From Nocardia xishanensis NBRC 101358 (lineage in GTDB: Bacteria; Actinomycetota; Actinomycetes; Mycobacteriales; Mycobacteriaceae), in the NCBI RefSeq assembly GCF_001613365.1, contig NZ_BDCF01000010.1:1-64000 (forward strand): a DNA stretch of 64,000 bases, read 5' to 3'. Both the position numbers and the translations under genes were made by a program. Positions 1-8,539 of the stretch are shown one piece after another (position 1 is the stretch's first letter; each line of letters begins with the position of its first letter). The notes beneath the pieces were generated by a model, which searched no databases, was not told where the DNA came from, and saw nothing but the letters and a program-made list of their open reading frames with translations.

Positions 1-1044
1 GCGGCCGCCGCTCCGGCTCCCGCGCCTGCTCCGGCTCCCGCCCCGGCCCCCAAGCCTGCTCCCGCCCCGGCCAAGGCTCCGGCCGCCGACGGCAACGGCG
101 CGACACCGTACGTCACCCCGCTGGTGCGCAAGCTCGCCGAGGAGAACAACGTCGACCTGGCCACCCTGCAGGGTTCCGGCGTCGGCGGCCGCATCCGCAA
201 GCAGGACGTGCTCGCCGCGGCCGAGGCCAAGAAGGCGCCCGCCCCCGCGCCCGCGGCCGCTCCGGCTGCCGCCGCACCCGCCAAGGCTCCGTCGGCTCCG
301 GCCGCCGCGCAGCTGGCGCACCTGCGCGGAACCGTCCAGAAGGCCAACCGGATTCGGCAGATCACCGCAACCAAGACCCGCGAATCGCTGCAGACCACCG
401 CGCAGTTGACCCAGGTCCACGAGGCCGACGTCACCAAGATCGCGGCGCTGCGCGCGCAGGCCAAGGGCGCGTTCAAGGAGCGCGAGGGCGTCAACCTGAC
501 GTTCCTGCCGTTCTTCGCCAAGGCGGTCGTCGAGGCGCTCGGCGTGCACCCGAACGTCAACGCCTCCTACGACGAGGGCACCAAGGAGATCACCTACCAC
601 GCCTCGGTGCACCTCGGCATCGCCGTCGACACCGAGCAGGGCCTGCTCTCCCCGGTCATCCACAACGCCAGCGACCTGTCGCTCGCCGGTCTGGCCCGCG
701 CCATCGCCGACATCGCCCACCGGGCACGCAACGGCGGCCTGAAGCCGGACGAACTGGCCGGCGGCACCTTCACCATCACCAACATCGGCAGCCAGGGCGC
801 GCTGTTCGACACCCCGATCCTGGTTCCGCCGCAGGCGGGCATGCTCGGCACCGGCGCGATCGTCAAGCGCCCGGTGGTGGTGACCGACGAGACCGGCAAC
901 GAGTCGATCGGCGTGCGCTCCATGTGCTACCTGCCGCTCACCTACGATCACCGCCTCATCGACGGCGCGGACGCCGGTCGCTTCCTGACCACGATCCGTC
1001 ACCGCCTCGAAGAAGCCGCGTTCGAGGCCGATCTGGGTCTGTAA
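1..1044 (+). CDS. sucB: Dihydrolipoamide acyltransferase (E2 of 2-oxoacid dehydrogenase), 3' part
   Basis: This is the E2 core enzyme that transfers an acyl group from lipoyl-lysine to CoA in the pyruvate/2-oxoglutarate dehydrogenase complexes. The reading frame is open from base 1, so the lipoyl domain(s) lie upstream of the window. The visible part starts with an Ala-Pro-Lys linker (about residues 1-35). A peripheral-subunit-binding domain follows (about 36-75, with [11 protein letters not shown] and [11 protein letters not shown]), then a second Ala-Pro linker and the catalytic domain. That domain ends with the DHRLIDG active-site motif near base 950. The next gene starts 22 bp downstream. 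Together with lipB and lipA this matches the M. tuberculosis dlaT locus, so the mycobacterial name dlaT would fit equally well. Whether it serves pyruvate, 2-oxoglutarate or both cannot be read from the sequence. Confidence 0.93.
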   Translation, partial: AAAAPAPAPAPAPAPAPKPAPAPAKAPAADGNGATPYVTPLVRKLAEENNVDLATLQGSGVGGRIRKQDVLAAAEAKKAPAPAPAAAPAAAAPAKAPSAPAAAQLAHLRGTVQKANRIRQITATKTRESLQTTAQLTQVHEADVTKIAALRAQAKGAFKEREGVNLTFLPFFAKAVVEALGVHPNVNASYDEGTKEITYHASVHLGIAVDTEQGLLSPVIHNASDLSLAGLARAIADIAHRARNGGLKPDELAGGTFTITNIGSQGALFDTPILVPPQAGMLGTGAIVKRPVVVTDETGNESIGVRSMCYLPLTYDHRLIDGADAGRFLTTIRHRLEEAAFEADLGL

Positions 1045-1066
1045 CCCGGGGAAGGTTCGTCCCGCA

Positions 1067-1975
1067 ATGAAGGTCGTGATCGCCGGTTCGTCCGGGCTGA
1101 TCGGGACGGCGCTCGTCGCGGCCCTGCGCCGCGACGGGCACGAGGTGGCGCGGCTGGTGCGCCGTCCCGCCGCCGCACCGGACGAGTTCGTCTGGAATCC
1201 CGTCCGCGCCGAACTCGACGAGCGGGCGTTGCGCGGGGCCGACGCGGTGGTCAACCTGTGCGGGGCGAGCATCGGCAGGCGTCGCTGGAACGGCAGCTTC
1301 AAGCAGGAGCTGCGCGACAGCCGCATCACCCCGACCGACGTCCTCGCCAACAGGGTGGCCGCCGCGGGCGTGCCGGTGCTGGTCAACGCCAGCGGCGTGC
1401 ACTACTACGGCGGCGCCACCGGCGACCGCGTGGTGGACGAATCCTCCCCCGCCGGTTCGGGTTTCCTCGCCACGCTGTGTCGTGACTGGGAAGCCGCGAC
1501 CGGTCCCGCCAGTGCTGCGGGCGTGCGCACGGTGCTGATGCGCAGCGCCGTCGTGCTGTCCAAGCACGGCGGAATGCTCGGCATGCTGCATCCGCTGTAT
1601 TCGCTCGGCCTCGGCGGGCGGCTCGGCACCGGCCGCCAATACACGCCGTGGATCTCGCTGGACGACGAGATCGGCGCGATCGTCTTCGCGCTCACCAACG
1701 ACACCGTGTCCGGGCCGATCAACGCGGTCGGCCCGGCACCGGTCACCAACGCCGAATTCAACCGCGCCCTGGGTCTCGCGCTGCACCGCCCGACCCCGCT
1801 GGTGATGCCCGCGTTCGCGCTGCGCGCGCTCGTCGGTGAGTTCGCCGACGAGGCCATCCTGCGTGGGCCGAGGGCTATCCCGACGGCGCTCGAAGAGGCG
1901 GGCTATCCCTTCCGGCACCCCACGATCGGCTCCGCACTGGCAGCGACCATCGGGCGCGACGCCGACGACAGGTGA
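1067..1975 (+). CDS. TIGR01777 family NAD(P)-dependent epimerase/dehydratase-like protein
   Basis: This is a 302-residue short-chain dehydrogenase-like protein of the TIGR01777 (YfcH/SulA-like) family. The N terminus has the Rossmann glycine motif [10 protein letters not shown] (residues 7-16). The middle carries VNLCGASIG and NASGVHYYG, which are typical of the family. The C terminus (HPTIGSAL) matches the DUF1731 tail. Its substrate is not known for the family. It follows the E2 gene by 22 bp on the same strand and corresponds in position to Rv2216 of M. tuberculosis, so this pair is probably ancestral core sequence and co-transcribed. The start is the first ATG of the frame and gives the glycine motif its usual N-terminal position. 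Confidence 0.85.
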   Translation: MKVVIAGSSGLIGTALVAALRRDGHEVARLVRRPAAAPDEFVWNPVRAELDERALRGADAVVNLCGASIGRRRWNGSFKQELRDSRITPTDVLANRVAAAGVPVLVNASGVHYYGGATGDRVVDESSPAGSGFLATLCRDWEAATGPASAAGVRTVLMRSAVVLSKHGGMLGMLHPLYSLGLGGRLGTGRQYTPWISLDDEIGAIVFALTNDTVSGPINAVGPAPVTNAEFNRALGLALHRPTPLVMPAFALRALVGEFADEAILRGPRAIPTALEEAGYPFRHPTIGSALAATIGRDADDR

Positions 1976-2333
1976 GCCGTTCCTCCACGTGACGTTGGTG
2001 GATCTCCACGTGGCGTTCCCAGAGTTGTGAGCGATTGACGCCAACCATGGGCAGCTCGCGACTATGGCCATTCGCTAGCCAGCCCGAACAGACGGCACTG
2101 CTAAGAACATGACGCGGCTCATTAGCTCGCTCCGCCCTCGGATGGGTGGCTGTCGCGCAACCGCCCACCCTTACCGGCCCGGACGCGCGGCCCACAGGTG
2201 ACCGATCCCGCATTGCCGCGTCACCCGTGACGCGCGATGATCGAATTTCGAACACCGACCGAAAGCCGCGTCGGCGAACACCCCGCACAACGCGCAGATG
2301 CCGACCTCCTGCACCGAACCACGGAGAACCTCG
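1976..2333 (+). other. 358-bp intergenic region without a convincing gene
   Basis: No frame here shows family resemblance. The only structures I see are two near-identical 13-bp direct repeats at 1984-2017 and a 6-bp stem GGGTGG (2144-2149) / CCACCC (2165-2170). The stem could help end the upstream transcript but lacks a T-run. Long minus-strand frames that cross this region are GC-rich shadows of the neighbouring genes. Confidence 0.5.
1984..2017. repeat. Pair of 13-bp direct repeats, 21-bp period
   Basis: TCCACGTGACGTT (1984-1996) and TCCACGTGGCGTT (2005-2017) differ at one base and are spaced by two helical turns. Each contains the E-box-like palindrome CACGTG. This could be a paired binding site for a regulator of the acetyltransferase gene, or a mobile-element scar. 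No protein partner can be named. Confidence 0.4.
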
Positions 2334-2870
2334 TTGACCGCCACGGACACCCGCCACGCCACCGTCATCCGCGACGCGCGCGAAGGTGACCTGCCCGCGA
2401 TCCTCGACATCCACAACGCCAACATCGCCACCTCCACCGCCATCTGGGACATCGACGAGGTCGGCATCGACGAGCGACAGACCTGGTTCCGCACCCGCAC
2501 CGCCGAGGGCATGCCCGTCCTCGTCGCCGAGGTCGATGGCGAGGTCGCCGGGTACGCCAGCTACGGCCAGTGGCGGCCGAAGGTGGGCTACCGGTACTCC
2601 GTGGAGAACTCCGTCTACATCGCCGACCGCTTCCAGCGCCGCGGCCTGGCCAGCGCCCTGCTCACCGAATTGATCGACCGCGCAGGGCAATCCGGCCGAG
2701 TTCACGCCATGATCGCCGCCATCGAATCGGGCAACACCGGTTCGATCGCGCTACACGAGCGGTTCGGATTCATGGTGGTCGGCGAATTGCCGGAGGTCGG
2801 CCACAAATTCGGCCGCTGGATGGACCTGACGTTGATGCAGTTGAGGCTGCCGGTCGACCCGCGGGACTGA
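2334..2870 (+). CDS. GNAT family N-acetyltransferase, phosphinothricin acetyltransferase-like
   Basis: This is an acetyl-CoA-dependent N-acetyltransferase of the PAT/Bar/YncA type, about 178 residues. The order of motifs is typical: IRDAREGDLPAILDIHN at the N terminus, VAGYASYGQWRP in the middle, the acetyl-CoA loop QRRGLASALL, then ENSG-like ESGNTGSIALHERFGF and a C-terminal GRWMDL. I chose the TTG at 2334 because GGAGAA lies 7 bases upstream and the conserved IRDA motif follows closely. An ATG at 2298 in the same frame has no visible ribosome-binding site. The gene sits between the epimerase and lipB, where M. tuberculosis has none, so it is a local insertion. The acceptor amine is unknown. 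Confidence 0.8.
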   Translation: MTATDTRHATVIRDAREGDLPAILDIHNANIATSTAIWDIDEVGIDERQTWFRTRTAEGMPVLVAEVDGEVAGYASYGQWRPKVGYRYSVENSVYIADRFQRRGLASALLTELIDRAGQSGRVHAMIAAIESGNTGSIALHERFGFMVVGELPEVGHKFGRWMDLTLMQLRLPVDPRD

Positions 2871-2951
2871 CCCGGGCATGCCGCAACCGTGTGGCATCCA
2901 CCACACCGGCCCTTTGCCGGCGGCGCGGTCACTGGGCGTACCGTCAACGAC

Positions 2952-3848
2952 GTGAACGACACGCGCACCACTCGGTCCGCCCGCTTCGATCGCACCCCGA
3001 TCGTTGTCGAGGACCTCGGGCTAATCGACTACCACTCCGCCTGGGACCTGCAGCGCACCATCGCCGCCGAACGCGCCGACGGCCTCGGCGCCGACCGGCT
3101 GCTGCTGCTCGAACACCCCTCCGTATACACCGCGGGCCGCCGCACCGAGGAGGAAGATCTGCCCGTCGACGGCAGCCCGGTGGTGCAGGTCGATCGCGGC
3201 GGGAAGATCACCTGGCACGGGCCCGGCCAACTCGTCGGCTACCCGATCGTCCGGCTCGCCGAGCCTGTCGACGTCGTCCAGTATGTGCGCCGCCTCGAGG
3301 AGGCGCTGATCTCGGTGTGCACCGACCTCGGCCTGGTGTGCGGCCGTGTCGAGGGCCGCTCCGGCGTCTGGCTGCCCGCCGACGACTGGAACCCCGAACG
3401 CAAGATCGCCGCCATCGGCGTGCGCGTGCAGCGCGGCGTTGCCCTGCACGGCATCTCATTGAACTGCAACTCCATGGACGGCTTCGGGGCCATCGTCCCC
3501 TGCGGTATCCGCGACGCGGGCGTCACCACGCTCACCCGCGAACTCGGGCGCGAGGTCACCGTCGCGGAGATCAAGCCGCTGGTCGCCGACGCGATCGTGC
3601 GCGCACTCGACGGCGAACTGCCGGTCAGCGATCACAACATCGGCCGTACCACGGCGCTGGTAGACGGCTCCGCGCATCCGGCCACCGCAGCCAAAGCCGC
3701 CGACGGAACTCCTGACGTGGCCGCGAAGGCCGTGGACATCACTGCCCCGGCGAGCGCCGTCGACAACGGCACGGCAATCACCAGCGCCGGCACTGTCCCG
3801 AGCACCCCGGCGACCGCCGAAACCCGAGGCGTAAGGTCGATGAAGTGA
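2952..3848 (+). CDS. lipB: Octanoyltransferase LipB
   Basis: This enzyme transfers an octanoyl group from octanoyl-ACP to lipoyl domains, the first step of lipoate assembly. Visible motifs are [30 protein letters not shown], the catalytic lysine region RKIAAIGVR and the catalytic cysteine in IVPCGI. The GTG at 2952 places the conserved core correctly; an ATG at 2889 would add an unconserved leader. The protein is about 298 residues, whereas LipB is usually about 210-240. The excess is an Ala/Thr-rich C-terminal tail of about 60 residues with no recognisable domain. The stop overlaps the lipA GTG by four bases, so the two are translationally coupled. Confidence 0.94.
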   Translation: MNDTRTTRSARFDRTPIVVEDLGLIDYHSAWDLQRTIAAERADGLGADRLLLLEHPSVYTAGRRTEEEDLPVDGSPVVQVDRGGKITWHGPGQLVGYPIVRLAEPVDVVQYVRRLEEALISVCTDLGLVCGRVEGRSGVWLPADDWNPERKIAAIGVRVQRGVALHGISLNCNSMDGFGAIVPCGIRDAGVTTLTRELGREVTVAEIKPLVADAIVRALDGELPVSDHNIGRTTALVDGSAHPATAAKAADGTPDVAAKAVDITAPASAVDNGTAITSAGTVPSTPATAETRGVRSMK

Positions 3849-4885
3849 CCTCAGTCGACACCCCGACACCGCACAACGCGTCCGCACCCAACGGCCGCAA
3901 ACTCCTGCGCATCGAAGCCCGCAATGCGGAAACCCCCATCGAGCGCAAACCCAAGTGGATCCGCACCCGCGCCACCATGGGCCCCGAGTACACCGAACTC
4001 AAGGGCCTGGTGAAGCGCGAGGGTCTGCACACCGTGTGCGAAGAAGCGGGCTGCCCCAACATCTTCGAATGCTGGGAAGACCGCGAGGCCACCTTCCTCA
4101 TCGGCGGCGAACAGTGCACCCGCCGCTGCGACTTCTGCCAGATCGACACCGGCAAACCCGCCGCCCTCGACCGCGACGAACCCCGCCGCGTCGCCGAAAG
4201 CGTCCAGGCCATGGGCCTGCGCTACTCCACCATCACCGGCGTCGCCCGCGACGACCTGGAAGACGGCGGCGCCTGGCTCTACGCCGAAACCGTCCGGGCT
4301 ATCAAGGCTTTGAACCCCAACACCGGCGTGGAGCTGTTGATTCCGGACTTCAACGCCGACCCGGACCAGCTGGCCGAGGTCTTCTCCTCACGGCCGGAGG
4401 TCTTGGCGCACAACCTTGAAACGGTTCCGCGGATCTTCAAGCGCATTCGGCCTGCGTTCCGCTACGAGCGCTCCCTCGCGGTGCTCACTGCCGCGCGTGA
4501 GGCCGGGTTGGTCACCAAGTCCAACCTGATCCTCGGCATGGGAGAAACGCCGGAGGAAGTCACCCAAGCGATGCGCGACCTGAACGAGGCGGGCTGCGAC
4601 ATCCTCACGATCACCCAATACCTCCGCCCCTCCCCGCGCCACCACCCCGTGGACCGCTGGGTCAAGCCGGAGGAATTCGTGGAACACTCGCGCGTCGCCG
4701 AAGAAATCGGCTTCGCCGGCGTCATGGCGGGCCCCCTCGTCCGCTCCTCCTACCGAGCAGGCCGCCTCTACGCCCAGGCGATGACCCACCACGGCCGCGG
4801 AATCGCCCCCACCATGGCCCATCTCGCCGAAGAAGGCACGGCTTCCCAGGAAGCTTCCTCCGTCCTCGCCCGCTTCGGGAGCTGA
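3845..4885 (+). CDS. lipA: Lipoyl synthase LipA
   Basis: This is a radical-SAM enzyme that inserts two sulfur atoms into the octanoyl chain to make lipoyl groups. Both iron-sulfur motifs are present: the auxiliary cluster [12 protein letters not shown] (C-x4-C-x5-C) and the SAM cluster CTRRCDFC (C-x3-C-x2-C). The 346-residue length is slightly above the usual 300-330 because of N- and C-terminal tails. The GTG start overlaps the lipB stop (GTGA). It provides the cofactor for the E2 protein encoded at the window start. In M. tuberculosis the next gene is a DUF4191 membrane protein; here that gene is absent and the accessory island begins. Confidence 0.97.
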   Translation: MTSVDTPTPHNASAPNGRKLLRIEARNAETPIERKPKWIRTRATMGPEYTELKGLVKREGLHTVCEEAGCPNIFECWEDREATFLIGGEQCTRRCDFCQIDTGKPAALDRDEPRRVAESVQAMGLRYSTITGVARDDLEDGGAWLYAETVRAIKALNPNTGVELLIPDFNADPDQLAEVFSSRPEVLAHNLETVPRIFKRIRPAFRYERSLAVLTAAREAGLVTKSNLILGMGETPEEVTQAMRDLNEAGCDILTITQYLRPSPRHHPVDRWVKPEEFVEHSRVAEEIGFAGVMAGPLVRSSYRAGRLYAQAMTHHGRGIAPTMAHLAEEGTASQEASSVLARFGS

Positions 4886-4886
4886 C

Positions 4887-4904
4887 GGCCGAGCAACGGC
4901 CTTT
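4887..4904 (+). terminator. Possible weak terminator after lipA
   Basis: A 5-bp perfect stem GGCCG (4887-4891) / CGGCC (4897-4901) with an AGCAA loop is followed by TTT, two bases after the lipA stop. It is short, so it is only a candidate. Confidence 0.35.
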
Positions 4905-4919
4905 CCACACCGTGATCGC

Positions 4920-5264
4920 ATGCAAGACAACGAGTTCATCGAACCGGAGCAATCCGAATTTCTGGAGACCTTCGGCGCCGATCGAGTTGCGATTTCGGGC
5001 GACGTAGCTTCATTTCTCGTAAAGATCGACGCCGACCCGGATAACACGATCGAGTTGACCTACGACGTCATCGCGCGATCCGTCCGGGTTCGTTGGCTAC
5101 ACAACGCGGCTGTAGTTGCCGACCTGTACAAAGAGCGGGTTGACCGCCTGAGCGTCGACAAACACGGCTCGATCGAGATCGCGAGCCGAGGAACGGATCT
5201 CGCAAGCAAGTTGACCATCGAGGTCTACCCCATTCGTATCTCCGAGGTGCAATTAGCGTTTTGA
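4920..5264 (+). CDS. Hypothetical protein, 114 residues, acidic
   Basis: I do not recognise this protein. It is a small acidic soluble protein with no signal peptide, membrane segment or cysteine. Alternating hydrophobic stretches in the second half (VRVRWLHNAAVVADLY, LTIEVYPIRI) suggest a beta-rich fold. It is the first gene after the core lipA and has lower G+C than lipA, which suggests transfer. Small acidic beta-rich proteins of this size are often immunity proteins, but no toxin gene is next to it, so that is only a guess. The ATG start lies 34 bp after lipA. Confidence 0.6.
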   Translation: MQDNEFIEPEQSEFLETFGADRVAISGDVASFLVKIDADPDNTIELTYDVIARSVRVRWLHNAAVVADLYKERVDRLSVDKHGSIEIASRGTDLASKLTIEVYPIRISEVQLAF

Positions 5265-5655
5265 GGAGAGATCAGCTCCCGGCGCCGGTCTGCTTATGTC
5301 CACCGTGCATCTGGAGCTTCCTGCTCTGATCACCGAGCTGGCGCCGAGCCCTCTTCGTCAGCGGCACTGTCGAGGAGGCACCCGGCGGATACGTGAGTGC
5401 GCAATGGCGTGCTATCGCCCAAGCGTTGATCTCGGTCAACACCCCGCCGTTCGCGTTCGAAACCGGGCTGCTCATCCAACGCGATGACCTCGGCATGCTC
5501 GGTGATCAGCTTGATCGCACACGATACGTTGTCGTTGCGGCGGGCCTTTGCTTCTTCCCAGCCTGAGTCTCAACCGTTCCAACCCTTTCGGCCACGGACG
5601 GACTCCCATCACCGTTCTGGAAACCGCTGCCCACATCCGTCCGACTCGGAGGACA
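5265..5655 (+). other. 391-bp region before the Wadjet cassette, no intact gene
   Basis: There is no complete recognisable gene. One plus-strand frame, open from about 5315 to the TGA at 5564-5566, has a protein-like composition (QWRAIAQALISVNTPPFAF, then FETGLLIQRDDLG, RYVVVAAGLCFF). An in-frame GTG at 5393 would give 57 residues. It may be the tail of a decayed gene. I see no repeat, tRNA or clear promoter. Confidence 0.35.
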
Positions 5656-6927
5656 ATGTCGGCCATGATCGATGCGGTCGAAGCCACCCGCGCGCCGGTG
5701 AGGAGTGCTGAGTCGAGTGCCGAACGGGCGATAGCTCGGCTTTCTCCGGATCTGTCGCCGCTGTGGGACGCGCTGTATCAACGCTTCTCGTCGGGTCGGG
5801 CGGTCCAGCGGGTGCGCGTAGGCCCCCTGACCGCCGCGCAGCAGGCCGCAGTGGCCGACCTACTCGGGCTCGCTCGTCTGCCCGGTGAGTACGCGACCGT
5901 GCATCTCGTCACCATCGACAGCGCGTTGCGCGAGATCGCGGGCTGTGACACCAGAACCGCGCTCGAATTCCGGACCGGGCCGATCCCGGACCGGTCTGCG
6001 CAACGGGCGGCCGCGATGGCGGAGCGAGATCTGTTGTGGGAGTGGCTCACAGACCATGACGTGGTGCGCGCCCAGCCCGCCCTGGCCATGTGGGCAGCGG
6101 CGATGCGGCGCAACGGTCTGATCGCGGGATCGGTGACGCGCACGAAGACCGAACTCGACCGCGCCTTGCGAGTCCTGCGCGAACTGCCCGGCACCGGAGT
6201 ACAACTACCCGTGTTCGCGGCGAATGTGCTCGGCGATCCCCACGCGCTCGACGACGGCTCCCGCCTGCACACCATCGTCGTTCGCGCGCTGACCGCCCTC
6301 TACGACGCGCAACCTCCCGCCGACGCGGTCGGACTGCGGCGACTGTGGGCGCGCGCGGGCATCTCCGACGACGAACTGTCCTCGACGGTGCTGGCCGCCG
6401 GCCTGCCGACCACCCGCGGCGACGCCGCGGTCGGCCCCATCCTGCGGACCTGCGCCGGCTCCGGCCTCGCCGCAGTGCTCAGTCTGCAGCAACTGCGCAC
6501 CGTCCGCCGAGATCCCGAGGTAGCCGAAATCGTCTGGGTTGTCGAGAATCCCAGCATTCTCGCGACGGCTCTGGCCCGATTCGGTCCGCACTGCCCGCCG
6601 ATGGTGTGTATATCCGGCTGGCCGAGCAGCGCCGCCGCCGTCATGCTGGAGCTGTTGTCGAACGCGGGCGCGAAACTGCGCTATCACGGCGATTTCGATG
6701 GCGAAGGCCTACGCATCGCGGCCAACATCGTCGCCAGATTCGGCGCCCTCCCGTGGCGTATGACCAGCGAGGACTACCTCTCCGCCGTCGGCAGCGAAGG
6801 CCCGCCCGCGGGCCGGGTGACGCCCGTGCCCTGGGACACCGAGCTGTCCGACCACATCAGCCGATCCGGGATAGCGTTGCCGCAGGAGCGCGTCATCGAT
6901 CGGCTGCTGGCCGACATAGCACCGTGA
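5656..6927 (+). CDS. jetD: Wadjet system protein JetD (DUF2399 / TIGR02679), TOPRIM nuclease subunit
   Basis: This is the nuclease subunit of Wadjet, an SMC-type system that recognises and cleaves closed circular plasmids. The protein is about 423 residues. The N-terminal half is helical and Arg-rich, as expected for the DNA-binding part. The C-terminal TOPRIM-like domain (about 290-370) carries the acidic residue in VVENPS (from residue 295) and the metal-binding DFDGEG (346-351), preceded by YHG. The ATG at 5656 and one at 5665 both follow GGAGGA (5648-5653), so either could be the start. In the loci of this family that I know, jetD comes last; here it is first, 55 bp before jetA. Confidence 0.85.
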   Translation: MSAMIDAVEATRAPVRSAESSAERAIARLSPDLSPLWDALYQRFSSGRAVQRVRVGPLTAAQQAAVADLLGLARLPGEYATVHLVTIDSALREIAGCDTRTALEFRTGPIPDRSAQRAAAMAERDLLWEWLTDHDVVRAQPALAMWAAAMRRNGLIAGSVTRTKTELDRALRVLRELPGTGVQLPVFAANVLGDPHALDDGSRLHTIVVRALTALYDAQPPADAVGLRRLWARAGISDDELSSTVLAAGLPTTRGDAAVGPILRTCAGSGLAAVLSLQQLRTVRRDPEVAEIVWVVENPSILATALARFGPHCPPMVCISGWPSSAAAVMLELLSNAGAKLRYHGDFDGEGLRIAANIVARFGALPWRMTSEDYLSAVGSEGPPAGRVTPVPWDTELSDHISRSGIALPQERVIDRLLADIAP

Positions 6928-6982
6928 GCTGTCGGTCCCCGCGCTTATGGTTGCTGCTGACCGCCAGCCGAGGGGAGGTTAC

Positions 6983-8509
6983 ATGGATCCGATTCGGGTG
7001 CCACCCGAGATGTTCCGGTTCACCGCCGGAGATCGCGCGGGCCTGTATGTGTCCATCCTCCATGCCTTCGGCGAGGCCAACGAACGGATGGAAACCGCTC
7101 TCGGGATCGATGACGTCCGGTCCCGGCTGCGCACTGTCGGCTGGCTCGAAGCCATCGAGGACGACGACCTGACCCACGCTCTGGGGCAACTGCGCGACTG
7201 GAACCTCGTGGACGTCGTCCAGAACCACACCGAGAACTACCGCACCGCCGCCGAATACGAGCGCCGCAATCTGCAGTACTCACTGACCAAACAAGGTGAG
7301 GCGGCTTTCGCCGGAGTCGTGCACGCGATGACGGTCCTGGCTTCGACCGGCGCGTTGCAGACCGCGGTCCTCGACGCGATCGCCGACCGCCTTGCCGATC
7401 TGCTGCGAGAGCTGGAATCGGATTCGGATCGCCGAGTGTTCACCACACTCACCGAACTCGAGGCTCACCTCGAGGCGTTGCGCGGCAACACCAAACAGTT
7501 CAACGGCGAACTACAACGCCTGCTGCGCGACGAGGGCGTCGACCTCACGGTATTCCACGAGGTCAAGGCCGCCACCGTCGTCTACCTGCGCGAATTCCTC
7601 ACCGATATCGAGCACCGCACCCAGGCCATCGCCGCGCGAATCCAGGCGGTGGAGGACCACGGCGTCACCCGTGTCCATCAGCGTGCTCTCCTCGGCGCCG
7701 ATCTGCCCCGGCTCACGGGAACCGATCCGGCAGCGGCCTGGCTCGAGCAGCGCCGCGCACGCTGGGACGGACTGCGCGCCTGGTTCCTCCCGACAGACGG
7801 GGCGGCGCCACGCATCGACCAGCTCCGCGTCGTCGGACGCAAGGCGATCGTCTCCCTGTTGCAGGTGCTCGACCGGATCACCGAGTCGCGTCGTCGTTCC
7901 AGCAGCGCCGTATCGGACTTCCGCGAGCTGGCGCGCTGGTTCTCGATACTGTCCGACCAGGACGATCTGCACCGTCTGTGGTCGACGGTGTTCGGCCTCG
8001 GGTCGGCACGGCACGCGCACCTGGCGCACGCGGACCCCGAGCTGGTCGGCTACACCGAATCCTGGACCTCGGCGCCCGCCGTCGAAGTCTCACCGTTGCT
8101 CCGCGCCTCCGGCCGCACCGAACGCTACGGCCGCACCGGAGCGATTCCCGATGTCGCCGCGATCAGAGCCGAGCGCAAGGCACGCGCCGCGATCGAACGC
8201 GCGGAGCTGGAGGCGGCGTGGGACATGCTCGACACCGGTGGCGCCGTGCGGCTTTCGTCGTTCGGGAAGCTCGAGCACGGTGTGTTCGAGCGGCTGCTAG
8301 AGCTGCTCGGCCGTGCACTGGCCTGCGCCCCCGGTTCGGGCGGCGTGCGTCGCGGCAGCACGTCCGACGGTCGCGTCGAGATCGCGCTGCGCCCACCGTC
8401 GGATGGCGCGATCGCCGAATTGACGACCCCGCGTGGCGTCTTCCGCGGTCCCGACTACGTCGTCGAGATCGTCCGCGGCGGAGGCCTGCGGCGTGGGGTG
8501 TCCGCTTGA
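6983..8509 (+). CDS. jetA: Wadjet system protein JetA (DUF2397 / TIGR02677), kleisin-like
   Basis: This is the MukF/kleisin-like subunit that bridges the JetC ATPase heads, about 508 residues. The N-terminal part is a winged-helix region (FRFTAGDRAGLYVSILHAF, then RDWNLVDV). The middle is a long predicted helical stretch (ALRGNTKQFNGELQRLL, VYLREFLTDIEHR), and the protein ends with a small beta domain (RVEIALRPP, GVFRGPDY). The order and the length agree with the TIGR02677 family. The ATG at 6983 has GGGGAGG just upstream; a longer frame from 6947 adds only 12 unconserved residues. It is followed 30 bp later by jetB. No activity of its own is known; it acts as a structural part of the complex. 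Confidence 0.85.
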   Translation: MDPIRVPPEMFRFTAGDRAGLYVSILHAFGEANERMETALGIDDVRSRLRTVGWLEAIEDDDLTHALGQLRDWNLVDVVQNHTENYRTAAEYERRNLQYSLTKQGEAAFAGVVHAMTVLASTGALQTAVLDAIADRLADLLRELESDSDRRVFTTLTELEAHLEALRGNTKQFNGELQRLLRDEGVDLTVFHEVKAATVVYLREFLTDIEHRTQAIAARIQAVEDHGVTRVHQRALLGADLPRLTGTDPAAAWLEQRRARWDGLRAWFLPTDGAAPRIDQLRVVGRKAIVSLLQVLDRITESRRRSSSAVSDFRELARWFSILSDQDDLHRLWSTVFGLGSARHAHLAHADPELVGYTESWTSAPAVEVSPLLRASGRTERYGRTGAIPDVAAIRAERKARAAIERAELEAAWDMLDTGGAVRLSSFGKLEHGVFERLLELLGRALACAPGSGGVRRGSTSDGRVEIALRPPSDGAIAELTTPRGVFRGPDYVVEIVRGGGLRRGVSA

Positions 8510-8539
8510 ACGCCGGACCGGAAGAACGGGGGGCCGCGG

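Noticed and set aside
1..330. Ala-Pro-Lys repeats near the left edge as a possible DNA repeat
   Set aside because: They are the flexible interdomain linkers of an E2 protein.
956..2071. Long minus-strand frame over the E2 end and the epimerase
   Set aside because: It is low-complexity Arg/Gly/Ala sequence, the shadow of high-GC coding sequence on the other strand.
4886..5655. A tRNA gene or att site as the island's left junction
   Set aside because: I see no cloverleaf-like sequence or CCA end and no repeat of lipA-end sequence in the region.
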